Shown in pieces: positions 26,092-34,982 of a stretch of 64,000 nucleotides of DNA; position 1 is the first letter of the stretch; the number at the start of each line of letters is the position of its first letter. A program made the position numbers and the translations under genes. A model generated the notes under the pieces. That model was given only the letters and a program-made list of their open reading frames with translations. It was not told the origin of the DNA and searched no databases. Origin of the DNA: Arcanobacterium buesumense (GTDB taxonomy: Bacteria > Actinomycetota > Actinomycetes > Actinomycetales > Actinomycetaceae); the NCBI RefSeq assembly GCF_012563545.1, contig NZ_CP050804.1, forward strand, positions 1,674,001 to 1,738,000. Reading direction: 5' to 3'.

Positions 26092-28440
26092 TCAGTTGGC
26101 ATTATTGGGTGTCACCTGGTCAGCAGGAACTTTTCGCGAGGTCCACGGCCACCAGATTATCCGGCCAGCATCATAAACCATGCCGGGGATGAGAAGCGAG
26201 CGAACAATAAAGGTATCAATGATGATTCCTAGCGAGACGATGATGGCCAGTTGAAGCATAAACAACAGTGGTACAACACCTAGTGCAGCGAAGGTGGCTG
26301 CCAGAACAATACCGGCTGATGTGATGACCCCGCCGGTGACACCGATGGCTCGGGTGATTCCGGTATGGGTGCCATCTTTAAGTGATTCTTCCCGGGCGCG
26401 AGACATTAAGAAAATCGTGTAATCGATTCCTAATGCGATAAGGAAGACGAAAGCATACAACGGCACTGATGCATCGGCACCGGGAAACTCTAGAATTCGG
26501 TTGAAGATAATGGCACAGATACCTAGCGTTGCCCCGAACGAAATGACGTTTGCGACGACGACGAGTAGCGGTGCTACCACAGAACGAAGAAGTAGCATGA
26601 GCAAGATGGCGATAACTGCTAAAACAACTGGAACAATTTTGAGGAAGTCGCGGTGGGCAGTTTCTTGGGTGTCAAGGGCTTGTGCGGCCGGTCCGCCCAC
26701 AAGGACGTGTGCTTTTAGTGACGCAACAGCGTCGCGAATTTCCCGAACGACGTCTTGGGCAGTTTTATCATCGGCAGACATCGTGGTTGTGACGTTGAGT
26801 AACACTCTGCCGTCGATGACTAGCGGAGTCGATGGCGTTGGTGTGGTACTGCCCTGATCTGGGCCAACTCCTGATGGTGGATCTGCAGGGCGCTGACCTG
26901 CTGGTGGTTGACCTGCTGGCATGCCTTGTGATTGTCCGTCTTGCTGTGCGATAACAGCTTTAACTCCTGGCAATTCACTAATAACTTCTTGCGCCTGGGA
27001 GGCATACTGCTCGTCTACGATCACGGTGGTTGGCTGTGCGGAACCGGCAGTGAACTTTTCTTCGAGGATCTTGAATCCGGTTACCGCTTGGGATGGCTGG
27101 GTAAATTGTTCGATCGCCGAGGTTCCAGAGGCTTTGAAGGAAAAAGCAAAGCTAGAGAGCACCAAAAGCACAGCTAGAGTTGCTACCCATACGACGCGGT
27201 AACGACGAGCGACGAACTGTCCGAGACGATGCCAAAAACCGTGCGATTGAGCATCATCTAAAGTGGCATAGTGCGGAATTTTTGCTGGCCAGAACATGAT
27301 TCGCGCATGTTTTCCTGGAATTAGTAACATTCCGGGCAATAGTGTCAGGGCGGCTAACATTGCGAAAACAATACCGATTGACGCTATTGGACCAAGTGAG
27401 GATGTGGATGATAGATCGGAGATAAGTAAGGTGAGCAGGCCGGCGATCACTGTACCACCAGAGGCCACAATCGGTTCCCATGATCCTTTAATTGCTCGAA
27501 CAAGTGCCTCGGTCGGGTGCTCAACGACAGTTAGCTCTTCTCGATAGCGGGCGATGAGAAGGAGACAATAGTCGGTGGTAGCACCGATAACTAGAATTGC
27601 CAGGATACCTTGAGTTTGACCGTTGAGATCAACCCATTGGGCTTTGGCCATCTGGAAGACGGTAAGAACTGCAGCACACAGCGCCGCTAGTGAGGTCAAC
27701 AATACTGCGATTGGAATAAGTAACGAGCGGTAGACGACGATGAGAATAATGAATACCAGAACAACCGCGACAAGCAAGAGGGTGAGATCGATTCCGGCAA
27801 AAGCTCCACTCAAATCAGCAGATAATCCAGCCGGTCCAGATACATAAACCGTTAATTCCTCGGGTTCTATACCGCGATCTGCTAAGCGGGATGTGAGATT
27901 GTTGTGCAATGATTCAACCGTTAAGTTGAGTATTTTTTCACCCTCTCCGTCTCGTCCATTCGCAATATCTTGCTGAAGATTCAACGGAAGAAGCACTGCA
28001 GTCATATCTGCGTCCGGAATAACCGGTACAAACCCCGGAGCAACATCCTTTAATAAGAGTTCTTCAGTGACACGAATGTTAGGCAATTCTTGGGAAATCC
28101 GACCAAGAACACCCATCGCGGACTCAGAGATCCGCTGTCCATCTGGTGAGGCTATGACAATAAGCGCGGGAATTGTTGAATCATCACGAAACTTTTCAGC
28201 TTCTTGACCGGCTAACGTAGATTGAGCCGATTCTGGTAGAAAAAACGCCGGATCTGATTCTGCAACAGTTGATATTTTCCCTTGTGCCATTCCACCGAAG
28301 GCAAATGCAACTATCCATAGCGCAAGAAGAACTATGCGTAATGGCAAGGACTTACGTGATCGTAGAAAAATTGTTGCGGAATCTATCGTGTTACGCGGTG
28401 GCAATTGCTCGGCAGTAGATGCCTTATGTTGTTCCCTCAT
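26092..28440 (-). CDS. MMPL-family (RND superfamily) membrane transporter
   Basis: Large exporter of 782 residues with two repeats, each made of one helix, a large external domain and five helices. Typical segments are GATTDYCLLLIARYREEL in the first half and ALGIDYTIFLMSRAREES in the second, which carry the proton-relay Asp/Tyr pairs. The second external domain has a Pro/Gln-rich low-complexity insert near residue 510-540. Relatives export lipids or toxic compounds in actinobacteria; the substrate here is unknown. It is a single gene without an obvious regulator. Confidence 0.92.
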   Translation of the reverse strand: MREQHKASTAEQLPPRNTIDSATIFLRSRKSLPLRIVLLALWIVAFAFGGMAQGKISTVAESDPAFFLPESAQSTLAGQEAEKFRDDSTIPALIVIASPDGQRISESAMGVLGRISQELPNIRVTEELLLKDVAPGFVPVIPDADMTAVLLPLNLQQDIANGRDGEGEKILNLTVESLHNNLTSRLADRGIEPEELTVYVSGPAGLSADLSGAFAGIDLTLLLVAVVLVFIILIVVYRSLLIPIAVLLTSLAALCAAVLTVFQMAKAQWVDLNGQTQGILAILVIGATTDYCLLLIARYREELTVVEHPTEALVRAIKGSWEPIVASGGTVIAGLLTLLISDLSSTSSLGPIASIGIVFAMLAALTLLPGMLLIPGKHARIMFWPAKIPHYATLDDAQSHGFWHRLGQFVARRYRVVWVATLAVLLVLSSFAFSFKASGTSAIEQFTQPSQAVTGFKILEEKFTAGSAQPTTVIVDEQYASQAQEVISELPGVKAVIAQQDGQSQGMPAGQPPAGQRPADPPSGVGPDQGSTTPTPSTPLVIDGRVLLNVTTTMSADDKTAQDVVREIRDAVASLKAHVLVGGPAAQALDTQETAHRDFLKIVPVVLAVIAILLMLLLRSVVAPLLVVVANVISFGATLGICAIIFNRILEFPGADASVPLYAFVFLIALGIDYTIFLMSRAREESLKDGTHTGITRAIGVTGGVITSAGIVLAATFAALGVVPLLFMLQLAIIVSLGIIIDTFIVRSLLIPGMVYDAGRIIWWPWTSRKVPADQVTPNNAN

Positions 28441-28535
28441 GCATATCTCCTGTTAGTCGGTAACACTAACACTAGCGTATTTTTCGATACACATGCACTC
28501 GAAAACGTCTCTAACTTTAGATTTTGCCCATTTTC

Positions 28536-29375
28536 CTACTCAGCCGAGAGCGCCACCACAGCTTGATAGACTTGGTTCTTACGCAACCCTGATCGGCCAG
28601 CAACATAGCCAGCCGCATCTTTAAGACGCACCCCTAAATCCACTAATTCACGCACGTCATCAATAACGTCTTGCCCTACCGTTCCGCTCTGCGCGGACTG
28701 CGAATCCCCTTCGACAACAATCGAAATCTCACCTTTAACATCCTGTTGTGCCCACTGCGCCAATTCCCCCAAGCAACCACGCTGAACCTCCTCAAACGTC
28801 TTCGTCAACTCACGAGCCACCGCAGCTTGCCGATCTGCCCCAAATTCTGTTGCCATATCCACCAACGTCTCAGCTAATCGCCGAGGAGATTCAAAGAAAA
28901 TCAACGTCCGGCCATCATGGCGCAACTGGTGAAAAATCTGCCTGCGCTCACCCTCTTTACGTGGCACGAACCCCTCAAAAGCAAAACGATCCGAAGCCAA
29001 ACCAGAAATAGCCAACGCAGTAAGAACCGCAGACGGGCCCGGAACAACAGTCAGCTCCACACCTTCTTGCGCAGCCAACGCAGCCAACCGATATCCCGGA
29101 TCAGACACTGAAGGCATCCCTGCATCAGAAACCATAACAACCGTCTTACCCGCTTTCGCCGCCGCAATGAGATCCGGTGCCTTCTGAACCTCATTATGAT
29201 CGTGATAAGCAACGACCGGAGCATGAATCTCCACTCCTAAACGCCCCACCAAATTCAACAACCGCCGGGTATCTTCGGCAGCAATCACATCTGCCGACGC
29301 CAATACCGAACGCAACCGGGGCGAGGCATCGTCGTCATTACCCAACGGAGTTCCAGCTAAAATAATCATTTTCAC
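28536..29375 (-). CDS. rsmI: 16S rRNA (cytidine1402-2'-O)-methyltransferase
   Basis: SAM-dependent tetrapyrrole-methylase-fold enzyme that methylates C1402 in the ribosomal P site. The 279-residue protein contains LAGTPLGNDDDAS, AAEDTRRLLNL, SDAGMPSVSDPGY, VVPGPSAVLTALAISGL and ESPRRLAETL. The start is taken as the GTG at 29375 that overlaps the stop of the upstream gene (GTGA), with AGG at a good distance; an ATG at 29369 is the alternative. Confidence 0.95.
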   Translation of the reverse strand: MKMIILAGTPLGNDDDASPRLRSVLASADVIAAEDTRRLLNLVGRLGVEIHAPVVAYHDHNEVQKAPDLIAAAKAGKTVVMVSDAGMPSVSDPGYRLAALAAQEGVELTVVPGPSAVLTALAISGLASDRFAFEGFVPRKEGERRQIFHQLRHDGRTLIFFESPRRLAETLVDMATEFGADRQAAVARELTKTFEEVQRGCLGELAQWAQQDVKGEISIVVEGDSQSAQSGTVGQDVIDDVRELVDLGVRLKDAAGYVAGRSGLRKNQVYQAVVALSAE

Positions 29376-29725
29376 GCCCAACCTAACGCCATTAAATTTT
29401 CTTCTTCACTGCCAAAATGATGTGCAATTTCATGAAAAACCGTAACTTTCACTTCCGCACACACTTCTTCTACCGACGAACACATTTCCAACAACGGCTT
29501 GCGGAAAATGAAAATCCTATTCGGCTCCGCGTACGGTCCAAAATCCCCATCAGTTTGAGCGAACCCCTCATACAATCCCAGAATATCTGGCGGACCTTGC
29601 TGTGGCTCAGCTTGATCAACAACCAGAAAAACCACGTTTTCTAGCCGGTGAATAAACTGCTGCGGAAGCTCATCGAGCACATCGGCAACGATGCCCTCAA
29701 ATTCATCTTCACTCATCTCAACCAT
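29372..29725 (-). CDS. Minimal zincin metallopeptidase-family protein
   Basis: Small putative zinc protease of 117 residues (PF06262 type, acting alone). It has the active-site motif HEIAHHFG near residue 98 and the family pattern DILGLYEGF and NRIFIFRKPL. The ATG is exactly six bases after TAAGAT, so the mRNA may be leaderless. It overlaps rsmI by four bases. No substrate is known for the family. Confidence 0.9.
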   Translation of the reverse strand: MVEMSEDEFEGIVADVLDELPQQFIHRLENVVFLVVDQAEPQQGPPDILGLYEGFAQTDGDFGPYAEPNRIFIFRKPLLEMCSSVEEVCAEVKVTVFHEIAHHFGSEEENLMALGWA

Positions 29726-29737
29726 ACATTTATCTTA
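29726..29737 (-). promoter_or_regulatory. -10 element six bases before the zincin start
   Basis: TAAGAT (29737-29732 on the minus strand), six bases, then ATG. This predicts a leaderless transcript for the zincin-rsmI pair. Confidence 0.5.
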
Positions 29738-29871
29738 CCCACCCCTTCCCACACAATCACCAACCACCTGTGTCTTGGCATCGAGACAAATCATGTTAGG
29801 GGCAGTAGAGTGAGAGTAGACAGTGACACTAAACACAAACAAGTAACCGCCAAACCACTCAAGGAGTCCTC

Positions 29872-30222
29872 ATGTCGAACCTCAAACTCGTCTTCCACGT
29901 CAACGAAAACAACCGTTGGCCCTTCACCTTACGATCCGTTGACAACTTCCTCGCACACTCCGGCGTCGAAGGCGCAAACGTCACCGTCGTCGCAAACGGC
30001 GAAGCCGTCCGCTCCTTCTCCCAACTCGACGTCGAGCCCCACCGCATGGCACGAATCCACGAACTAGCCCAACAAGGCGTCCAATTCCTCGTCTGCAACA
30101 CCGGCCTAGAACAACGCCAAGTCAACAAAGACATGGTCCCTGACTTTTGCACCATCGTCCCGGCCGGCATCGTCGAAATAGCCCGCCTCCAAGCAGCCGG
30201 ATACGGGTACGTCAAAGCCTAA
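29872..30222 (+). CDS. DsrE-family protein
   Basis: Small 116-residue DsrE/DsrF-like (COG1416) protein with KLVFHVNENNRWPFTLRSV, NVTVVANGEAV and VQFLVCNTGLEQRQV. The single Cys94 or so in LVCNTG is in the position of the sulfur-carrying Cys of some relatives. A good ribosome site (AAGGAG) precedes the ATG. It stands alone between rsmI and an ABC exporter. Sulfur relay is possible, but the sequence alone does not show it. Confidence 0.85.
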   Translation: MSNLKLVFHVNENNRWPFTLRSVDNFLAHSGVEGANVTVVANGEAVRSFSQLDVEPHRMARIHELAQQGVQFLVCNTGLEQRQVNKDMVPDFCTIVPAGIVEIARLQAAGYGYVKA

Positions 30223-30304
30223 TAATTCGTCATGACATCTGTCATAACAGTCTCCTGACATCCATGACTTCCGCGCCACCGGCACCGCGCGGAAGAATAA
30301 AAAC

Positions 30305-31225
30305 ATGGAAAAAATCAATATAACTAACGTGCGAAAAACATTTCGTACTCCTAGTGGCAACGTTTCCGCCGTCGACAACATCACCACCACAATCCCGGCC
30401 GGGCAAATCCTCGCGATACTCGGCCCCAACGGTGCCGGCAAAACAACGCTACTCGATATCATCCTTGGACTATCCAAACCATCCTCCGGCACCATCACCA
30501 TCGACGGGCTCAGCCCCCACGATGCAATCCACGCCGGCAACACCTCCGCCCTGCTACAAACCGGCGGACTACTGGCAACCATGAGCGTAACCGAAACCCT
30601 CACCTATATTGCTGCCAGCTACCGCCCCGCGAAAAATATCACGCGCGAACGCATCGCCGACGTCGTCGCCCAAACCCAGCTCGGCCCACTTCTGAACCGA
30701 AAAATCGGCAAACTTTCCGGCGGTGAACAACAACGCGTCAAATTCGCACTCGCCCTCCTGCCCGATCCGTCCCTGCTCATTTTGGACGAGCCTACAACTG
30801 GAATGGACGTCAACGCACGGCACGAATTTTGGGACGCCATGCACGCCCAAACCCGCCACGGCAGAACAATCATCTTCGCCACCCACTACCTGCAAGAAGC
30901 CGAAGATTTCGCCGACCGCATCATTTTGATGAACCGCGGACGCATCATCGCCGATGGCCCGACCAACCACATCCGTGCCATCGCCGGAATCCGCCATGTC
31001 ACCGCCACCACTGGGGATGTTTCCCCGGCGCAGGTGGCACGCATCCAAACCACATACAACGCCACCGTGGAAGATACCACCCTCACCTGCGCAACATCCC
31101 ACTCCGATGATCTCGCCCGCGAGCTCCTTAAAGCCGGCGCCTCGAACCTGGAAATCGTCCCCTCCTCCCTAGATGACGCCTTCGCAACCCTCATCGCCGC
31201 CGATACGCTACCGAAAGAAGACTGA
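30305..31225 (+). CDS. ABC transporter ATP-binding protein (drug-export type)
   Basis: ATPase of an ABC-2 exporter, 306 residues. Walker A is GPNGAGKTTLLDII, signature LSGGEQQRVKFALA, Walker B LLILDEPTTGMDV, switch His in FATHYLQEAEDF. The permease follows one base later and a histidine kinase and response regulator come after that, on the same strand. That arrangement is typical of exporters induced by cell-envelope stress or antibiotics. Confidence 0.92.
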   Translation: MEKINITNVRKTFRTPSGNVSAVDNITTTIPAGQILAILGPNGAGKTTLLDIILGLSKPSSGTITIDGLSPHDAIHAGNTSALLQTGGLLATMSVTETLTYIAASYRPAKNITRERIADVVAQTQLGPLLNRKIGKLSGGEQQRVKFALALLPDPSLLILDEPTTGMDVNARHEFWDAMHAQTRHGRTIIFATHYLQEAEDFADRIILMNRGRIIADGPTNHIRAIAGIRHVTATTGDVSPAQVARIQTTYNATVEDTTLTCATSHSDDLARELLKAGASNLEIVPSSLDDAFATLIAADTLPKED

Positions 31226-31226
31226 C

Positions 31227-31982
31227 ATGAACGCAACACTCATTCGCTCCGACGTCCGCCGTTTTCTACGGGCACCCGAAGCCCTGTTCTTCACAATCGG
31301 ACTGCCAATCCTCATGTACATCATCTTTGGTGGCACAGCCGAATACGGCGAGATGCCCATTGGACACGGCAATATCAACATGGCCGTCCTTATTAATATG
31401 AGTATTTATGCCGTTGCCCAAGCGGCGGTTGGCTACACCGGCACGGCCGCAGTTGACCGGCTCCAAGGCTGGGGGCGCCAACTTGCGCTCACTCCGCTTA
31501 CCCCGTGGAAGATTATGATCAATCGCGTACTCTCGGCATTCTTGATTTGCACGATTACTCTGGCTTCGCTGTACATCGTCGGGATTGCGATGGGCGCCCA
31601 GCTCCCAGTGCTTCGCCTCCTGGCTGTCTGGGGTATCAGCTACCTGAGCGTCATCCTCTTTGCATGTTACGGTCTTGCCGTTGCGTACTCGTTTAAAGCC
31701 GAAACAGCCGTCAGCATTTCATCTGGGCTACTGGTGCTCTTTTCGTTTGCCGGCAATCTCTTCGCACCGCTGTCTGGCACACTGCTGTCGGTTGCCCGGT
31801 TCACCCCCATGTGGGGAGTCGGCGAACTAGCACGCTATCCCTTGACCGAAGGGCAAATGTATGACGCCAACGGCGCGCTCTACAGCACCCCGATCTGGTA
31901 TGCCGTGGCAAATGTTGTTGCCTGGCTGGCTATTTTTGCCACTTTTGCCGTTGTGGCATCCCGGCGAAACCAGGAACACTAG
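31227..31982 (+). CDS. ABC-2 type permease
   Basis: Six-helix membrane subunit of 251 residues for the preceding ATPase. Hydrophobic segments and the ABC-2 pattern GWGRQLALTPLTPWKIMINR are visible. The ATG begins one base after the ATPase stop. It is followed by a 20-base perfect inverted repeat and then a two-component system. Confidence 0.9.
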   Translation: MNATLIRSDVRRFLRAPEALFFTIGLPILMYIIFGGTAEYGEMPIGHGNINMAVLINMSIYAVAQAAVGYTGTAAVDRLQGWGRQLALTPLTPWKIMINRVLSAFLICTITLASLYIVGIAMGAQLPVLRLLAVWGISYLSVILFACYGLAVAYSFKAETAVSISSGLLVLFSFAGNLFAPLSGTLLSVARFTPMWGVGELARYPLTEGQMYDANGALYSTPIWYAVANVVAWLAIFATFAVVASRRNQEH

Positions 31983-32012
31983 ACCTGTAGTAAGCCGAGT
32001 GTGCCCAAAACC

Positions 32013-32063
32013 GGGCAATAGCGCAAACCTAGGCGTATATGAGCTAGGTTTGCGCTATTGCCC
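32013..32063. repeat. 20-base perfect inverted repeat between exporter and two-component system
   Basis: GGGCAATAGCGCAAACCTAG and its exact complement flank an 11-base loop (GCGTATATGAG). No T-run follows on either strand. It lies 30 bases after the permease stop and 36 before the kinase start. It could be an attenuator or terminator for the exporter, or a binding site for the response regulator. Confidence 0.7.
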
Positions 32064-32087
32064 CGATTCCCTTACACCCTACAACGA

Positions 32088-32099
32088 TAGAATACACAT
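32088..32099 (+). promoter_or_regulatory. -10 element six bases before the DesK-type kinase
   Basis: TAGAAT at 32088-32093, six bases, then ATG at 32100. No ribosome site is visible, so the kinase mRNA is probably leaderless and transcribed separately from the exporter. Confidence 0.55.
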
Positions 32100-33182
32100 A
32101 TGACTTCTCGCCGCGAATACGCCATGGGCCTGTTTATGGCTCTTATTTGGCTAGCTTTCCTTGTTTTCCCGCTCCATTTCATCACCATCGGCCCATATTC
32201 CCCCACGGTTCGCGTCATCGGCTACACACTCACTGCGATATTCGCTATCCTCAATTCCACCACCTGGTTTCTGGCGTACAATCCGCAGCTAAAAGACCAT
32301 ACTCTTCAGCTCTACGCCATATCATTCAGCATCCTTTTTGCCATCACAATAACGATGCTGGTTCTTTTCTCGTTCGCCGGTTTCTCGTTTTTCCCGTATC
32401 TTGCGTCCTTAACGGGGATGCTCATCCCGTTAGTTCCCGGCACAATTATTATTGTTTTACTCGGTATTGTCATGGAGGTTGCCGGCTGGTTACTCGATAC
32501 CCCCAGTGACGCCCATGCTCTCTTGGTGGTGTCGATTGGTGTGTTCGCCATGACTGCTGGTTCGAGGTTTTTCGATAGGGCCTCCCAGGAAAAACAAATC
32601 GCAGTGGCACATGAAGCAATATCAGCTGAACGTAGCCGGGTTGCCCGCGATGTCCATGATGTGGTGGGACATTCACTGACGATCATTTCGCTTAAGTCGC
32701 AGTTGGCCTTGCGGCTGCTTGATTCTGATCCGGAGCGGGCGCGCGCAGAGCTTATCGAGATCTCAGATTTGACCCGCGCAGCGATTACCGAGGTGCGGGC
32801 AACGGTGTCTGGTCTGCGAATGCAATTGTTATCGGACGAACTGCGCAACGCTATCAAGGTGCTCGAAGATGCCCATATTGCGGTTTCGGTTGTGGGTTCA
32901 GTTGAGGATGCCGATCCGCGGTTCCGTTTTGTTTTTTCATGGGTTGTGCGGGAAGCGGTGACGAACATTTTGCGTCACGCTCACGCCAAGCACGTAACAT
33001 GTGAAATTAGTTCAACACGTATGTCGATTATCGACGACGGCGTGGGCATCACTCAACCAGCCGGAAACGGTTTGACGGGGTTGCGTGAGAGAATTGTCGA
33101 GGCTGGTGGCCGACTCGATGTACTGCCCGCCGATCCGGGTACGCGGGTAACAGCGGTGATGGATGTGAGGACGAAACAATGA
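32100..33182 (+). CDS. Sensor histidine kinase (DesK/NarL type)
   Basis: Membrane sensor of 360 residues. About five hydrophobic helices occupy residues 8-160 with almost no external domain, suggesting membrane sensing. The HisKA_3 domain has the phosphorylated His in ARDVHDVVGHSL. The ATPase domain has REAVTNILRHAHAKH and DDGVGITQPAGNGLTGLRER (shown in part). It overlaps the response regulator by four bases (ATGA). It probably controls the adjacent exporter. Confidence 0.92.
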   Translation: MTSRREYAMGLFMALIWLAFLVFPLHFITIGPYSPTVRVIGYTLTAIFAILNSTTWFLAYNPQLKDHTLQLYAISFSILFAITITMLVLFSFAGFSFFPYLASLTGMLIPLVPGTIIIVLLGIVMEVAGWLLDTPSDAHALLVVSIGVFAMTAGSRFFDRASQEKQIAVAHEAISAERSRVARDVHDVVGHSLTIISLKSQLALRLLDSDPERARAELIEISDLTRAAITEVRATVSGLRMQLLSDELRNAIKVLEDAHIAVSVVGSVEDADPRFRFVFSWVVREAVTNILRHAHAKHVTCEISSTRMSIIDDGVGITQPAGNGLTGLRERIVEAGGRLDVLPADPGTRVTAVMDVRTKQ

Positions 33183-33784
33183 TTCGGGTGTTGATTGCTG
33201 ACGATCAGGCGTTGGTCCGTGGTGCACTCAGCGCACTGCTTAATCTGGAAGATGATATCGAGGTGGTGTGCGAGGTTGGCCGTGGTGATAACGTTATGAC
33301 GGCGGTGCTTACTCACCGTCCGGATGTGGCGTTGATTGATATTGAGATGCCAGGTCAGGATGGGATTGCAGTTACCCAGGAACTTACTGATTCTCGGTTG
33401 CCTACCCGGGCGCTGATTGTGACGACGTTCGGCCGGCCAGGTTATGTTCATCGGGCGCTAACAGCCGGCGCTTATGGGTTTGTGGTCAAAGATATGCCAG
33501 CGCAAGAGTTGGCCCAGGTTATTCGCCAAGTACATGCTGGATCTCGGGTGATTGATCCGGTGTTGGCTACTCAGTCACTATTCGAAGGAGTCAATCCGCT
33601 TTCTGAGCGGGAGCGGGAAATTTTGCGCATTGCTGCAGATGGTTCCACTATTGCGGAGATTGCCCGACGGGTTTATCTCTCTGAAGGTACGGTCCGTAAC
33701 CATCTTTCTTCGGCGATCGGGAAGACTGGGGCGGAAACTCGCGCCCAGGCAGTGGTTTTTGCTCGCGAGCGCGGCTGGCTATAG
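33179..33784 (+). CDS. LuxR/NarL-family response regulator
   Basis: DNA-binding partner of the preceding kinase, 201 residues. The receiver has the acidic pair ADDQA, the phosphorylated Asp in ALIDIEMPGQDG and the Lys in VVKDMPA. The HTH is LSEREREILRIAADGSTIAE followed by IARRVYLSEGTVRNHLS. It resembles DesR/LiaR-type regulators. Its last codons overlap the end of the convergent methyltransferase gene by six bases. Confidence 0.94.
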   Translation: MIRVLIADDQALVRGALSALLNLEDDIEVVCEVGRGDNVMTAVLTHRPDVALIDIEMPGQDGIAVTQELTDSRLPTRALIVTTFGRPGYVHRALTAGAYGFVVKDMPAQELAQVIRQVHAGSRVIDPVLATQSLFEGVNPLSEREREILRIAADGSTIAEIARRVYLSEGTVRNHLSSAIGKTGAETRAQAVVFARERGWL

Positions 33785-34876
33785 TTTGGCTCCACGGACG
33801 ACGGTGAAACGGCTGTCTCGCGCCAGCTGGACGACGTCGGTAAACAGCTGTGCGATTCGTGGCCGGTATCGTAGGTGGGAATTGTAAACAACATATATTT
33901 TTCCGCCGGGTTTAAGTACGCGCCGGGCTGCGCTCAGCAGTTCGTCAACAAGGGTGTCATCTATGGTAAATCCGTCATGGAATGGCGGGTTAAGTAGGAC
34001 GACGTCGATTGAGTTTGTAGCCACGTTTTGGGCGGAGGTGTCCCAGGTGATGGTTGTGCGGTCGCAGTAGGATTCGAGGGTGAGCTGGGTTGAGGTGACG
34101 GCATCGGCTGAGATATCAGTAGCCGTAATAGCAGTGTTTGGACAGGTTTGCGCAATTAGTGCGCTGACGGCTCCGTTTCCACTCCCGAAATCAAGCACTG
34201 TGCCCGGGTCAGATTCCCAGTCCGCTCTCGCAGTGGTAGCTAAAAGCTGGCCGCCACGATCAGCCTGGACACCGGCAAAGGTTGCTCCGATCGCATATAT
34301 ATGCTCGTTTTTTTGAGGCGCTGGAGCTAGAAGATTAGCTCGGGGATGAGAAGCAATAAGAGCCCGGAATTTTCCGGATCCGCGGCTGGCGACGACGGTG
34401 CGGTAGGCGCTGGCAAGTACGTCATTTTGCGACCGGGTCATGTGTTTGGTGTTGTTGGCACCGATCAACGTTGGGATGTTAACTCGGGCGGCACAGTGCG
34501 CCACATATTGGAGTTCGCTAAGCGATTTGGGCAGTGCTGTGACGATGAGACTTTGTTCGGCATATCCCGGTTTCATTGTGTGTAAGAAGTGGTCGAGTTG
34601 CAGTGGCCCGTCAATTCCACGTACCCATAATTTCTCACGTTGTCCCGTGCTCATCGCATAAGCGATGGATCTACTATTTTGAGCATGCGAATCACTGAGT
34701 ACTGTTACCTTTTTAGCTATTGGGAGGAAATATGTCAGGAGCTGACCGGTGGGGTCATCATAAATACATATTGGTCTCCCGGCCTGCCAACCGGCTTCTT
34801 GCGCCTGGTCAATCATGAGATTGTTTAATCGACTAAGGTGCTGGGGCATGAGCGGTTGAGTGGGGTATGCGATCAT
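33779..34876 (-). CDS. Class I SAM-dependent methyltransferase (RsmC/RlmG type)
   Basis: Probable rRNA guanine-N2 methyltransferase, 365 residues, with the two-domain layout of RsmC/RlmG. The N-terminal half is a non-catalytic copy of the fold. The C-terminal half has the SAM motif VLDFGSGNGAVSALIA and the catalytic VLLNPPFHDGF, ending with KPGGKIYVVYNSHLRYR. The exact target base cannot be assigned. The ATG is six bases after AATAAT on the minus strand, so the mRNA may be leaderless. Confidence 0.88.
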   Translation of the reverse strand: MIAYPTQPLMPQHLSRLNNLMIDQAQEAGWQAGRPICIYDDPTGQLLTYFLPIAKKVTVLSDSHAQNSRSIAYAMSTGQREKLWVRGIDGPLQLDHFLHTMKPGYAEQSLIVTALPKSLSELQYVAHCAARVNIPTLIGANNTKHMTRSQNDVLASAYRTVVASRGSGKFRALIASHPRANLLAPAPQKNEHIYAIGATFAGVQADRGGQLLATTARADWESDPGTVLDFGSGNGAVSALIAQTCPNTAITATDISADAVTSTQLTLESYCDRTTITWDTSAQNVATNSIDVVLLNPPFHDGFTIDDTLVDELLSAARRVLKPGGKIYVVYNSHLRYRPRIAQLFTDVVQLARDSRFTVVRGAKL

Positions 34877-34888
34877 AACGCTATTATT
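34877..34888 (-). promoter_or_regulatory. -10 element six bases before the methyltransferase
   Basis: AATAAT (34888-34883 on the minus strand) matches the -10 consensus at five of six bases and is followed by six bases and ATG. Confidence 0.4.
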
Positions 34889-34943
34889 CCATAGCTATCA
34901 GAAGATAGATGGCGAGAATTAGGACTATACCTCTTTTGACAAA

Positions 34944-34971
34944 TTGCTATCATTTATCAAAATCCTACTGT
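34944..34971 (+). promoter_or_regulatory. Promoter of the LAKTG surface protein
   Basis: TTGCTA at 34944-34949, a 16-base spacer and TACTGT at 34966-34971. Transcription would begin only about five bases before the ATG, leaving almost no leader. A TTGACA lies further upstream at 34936-34941. Confidence 0.5.
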
Positions 34972-34982
34972 AGGCTGGCGAG

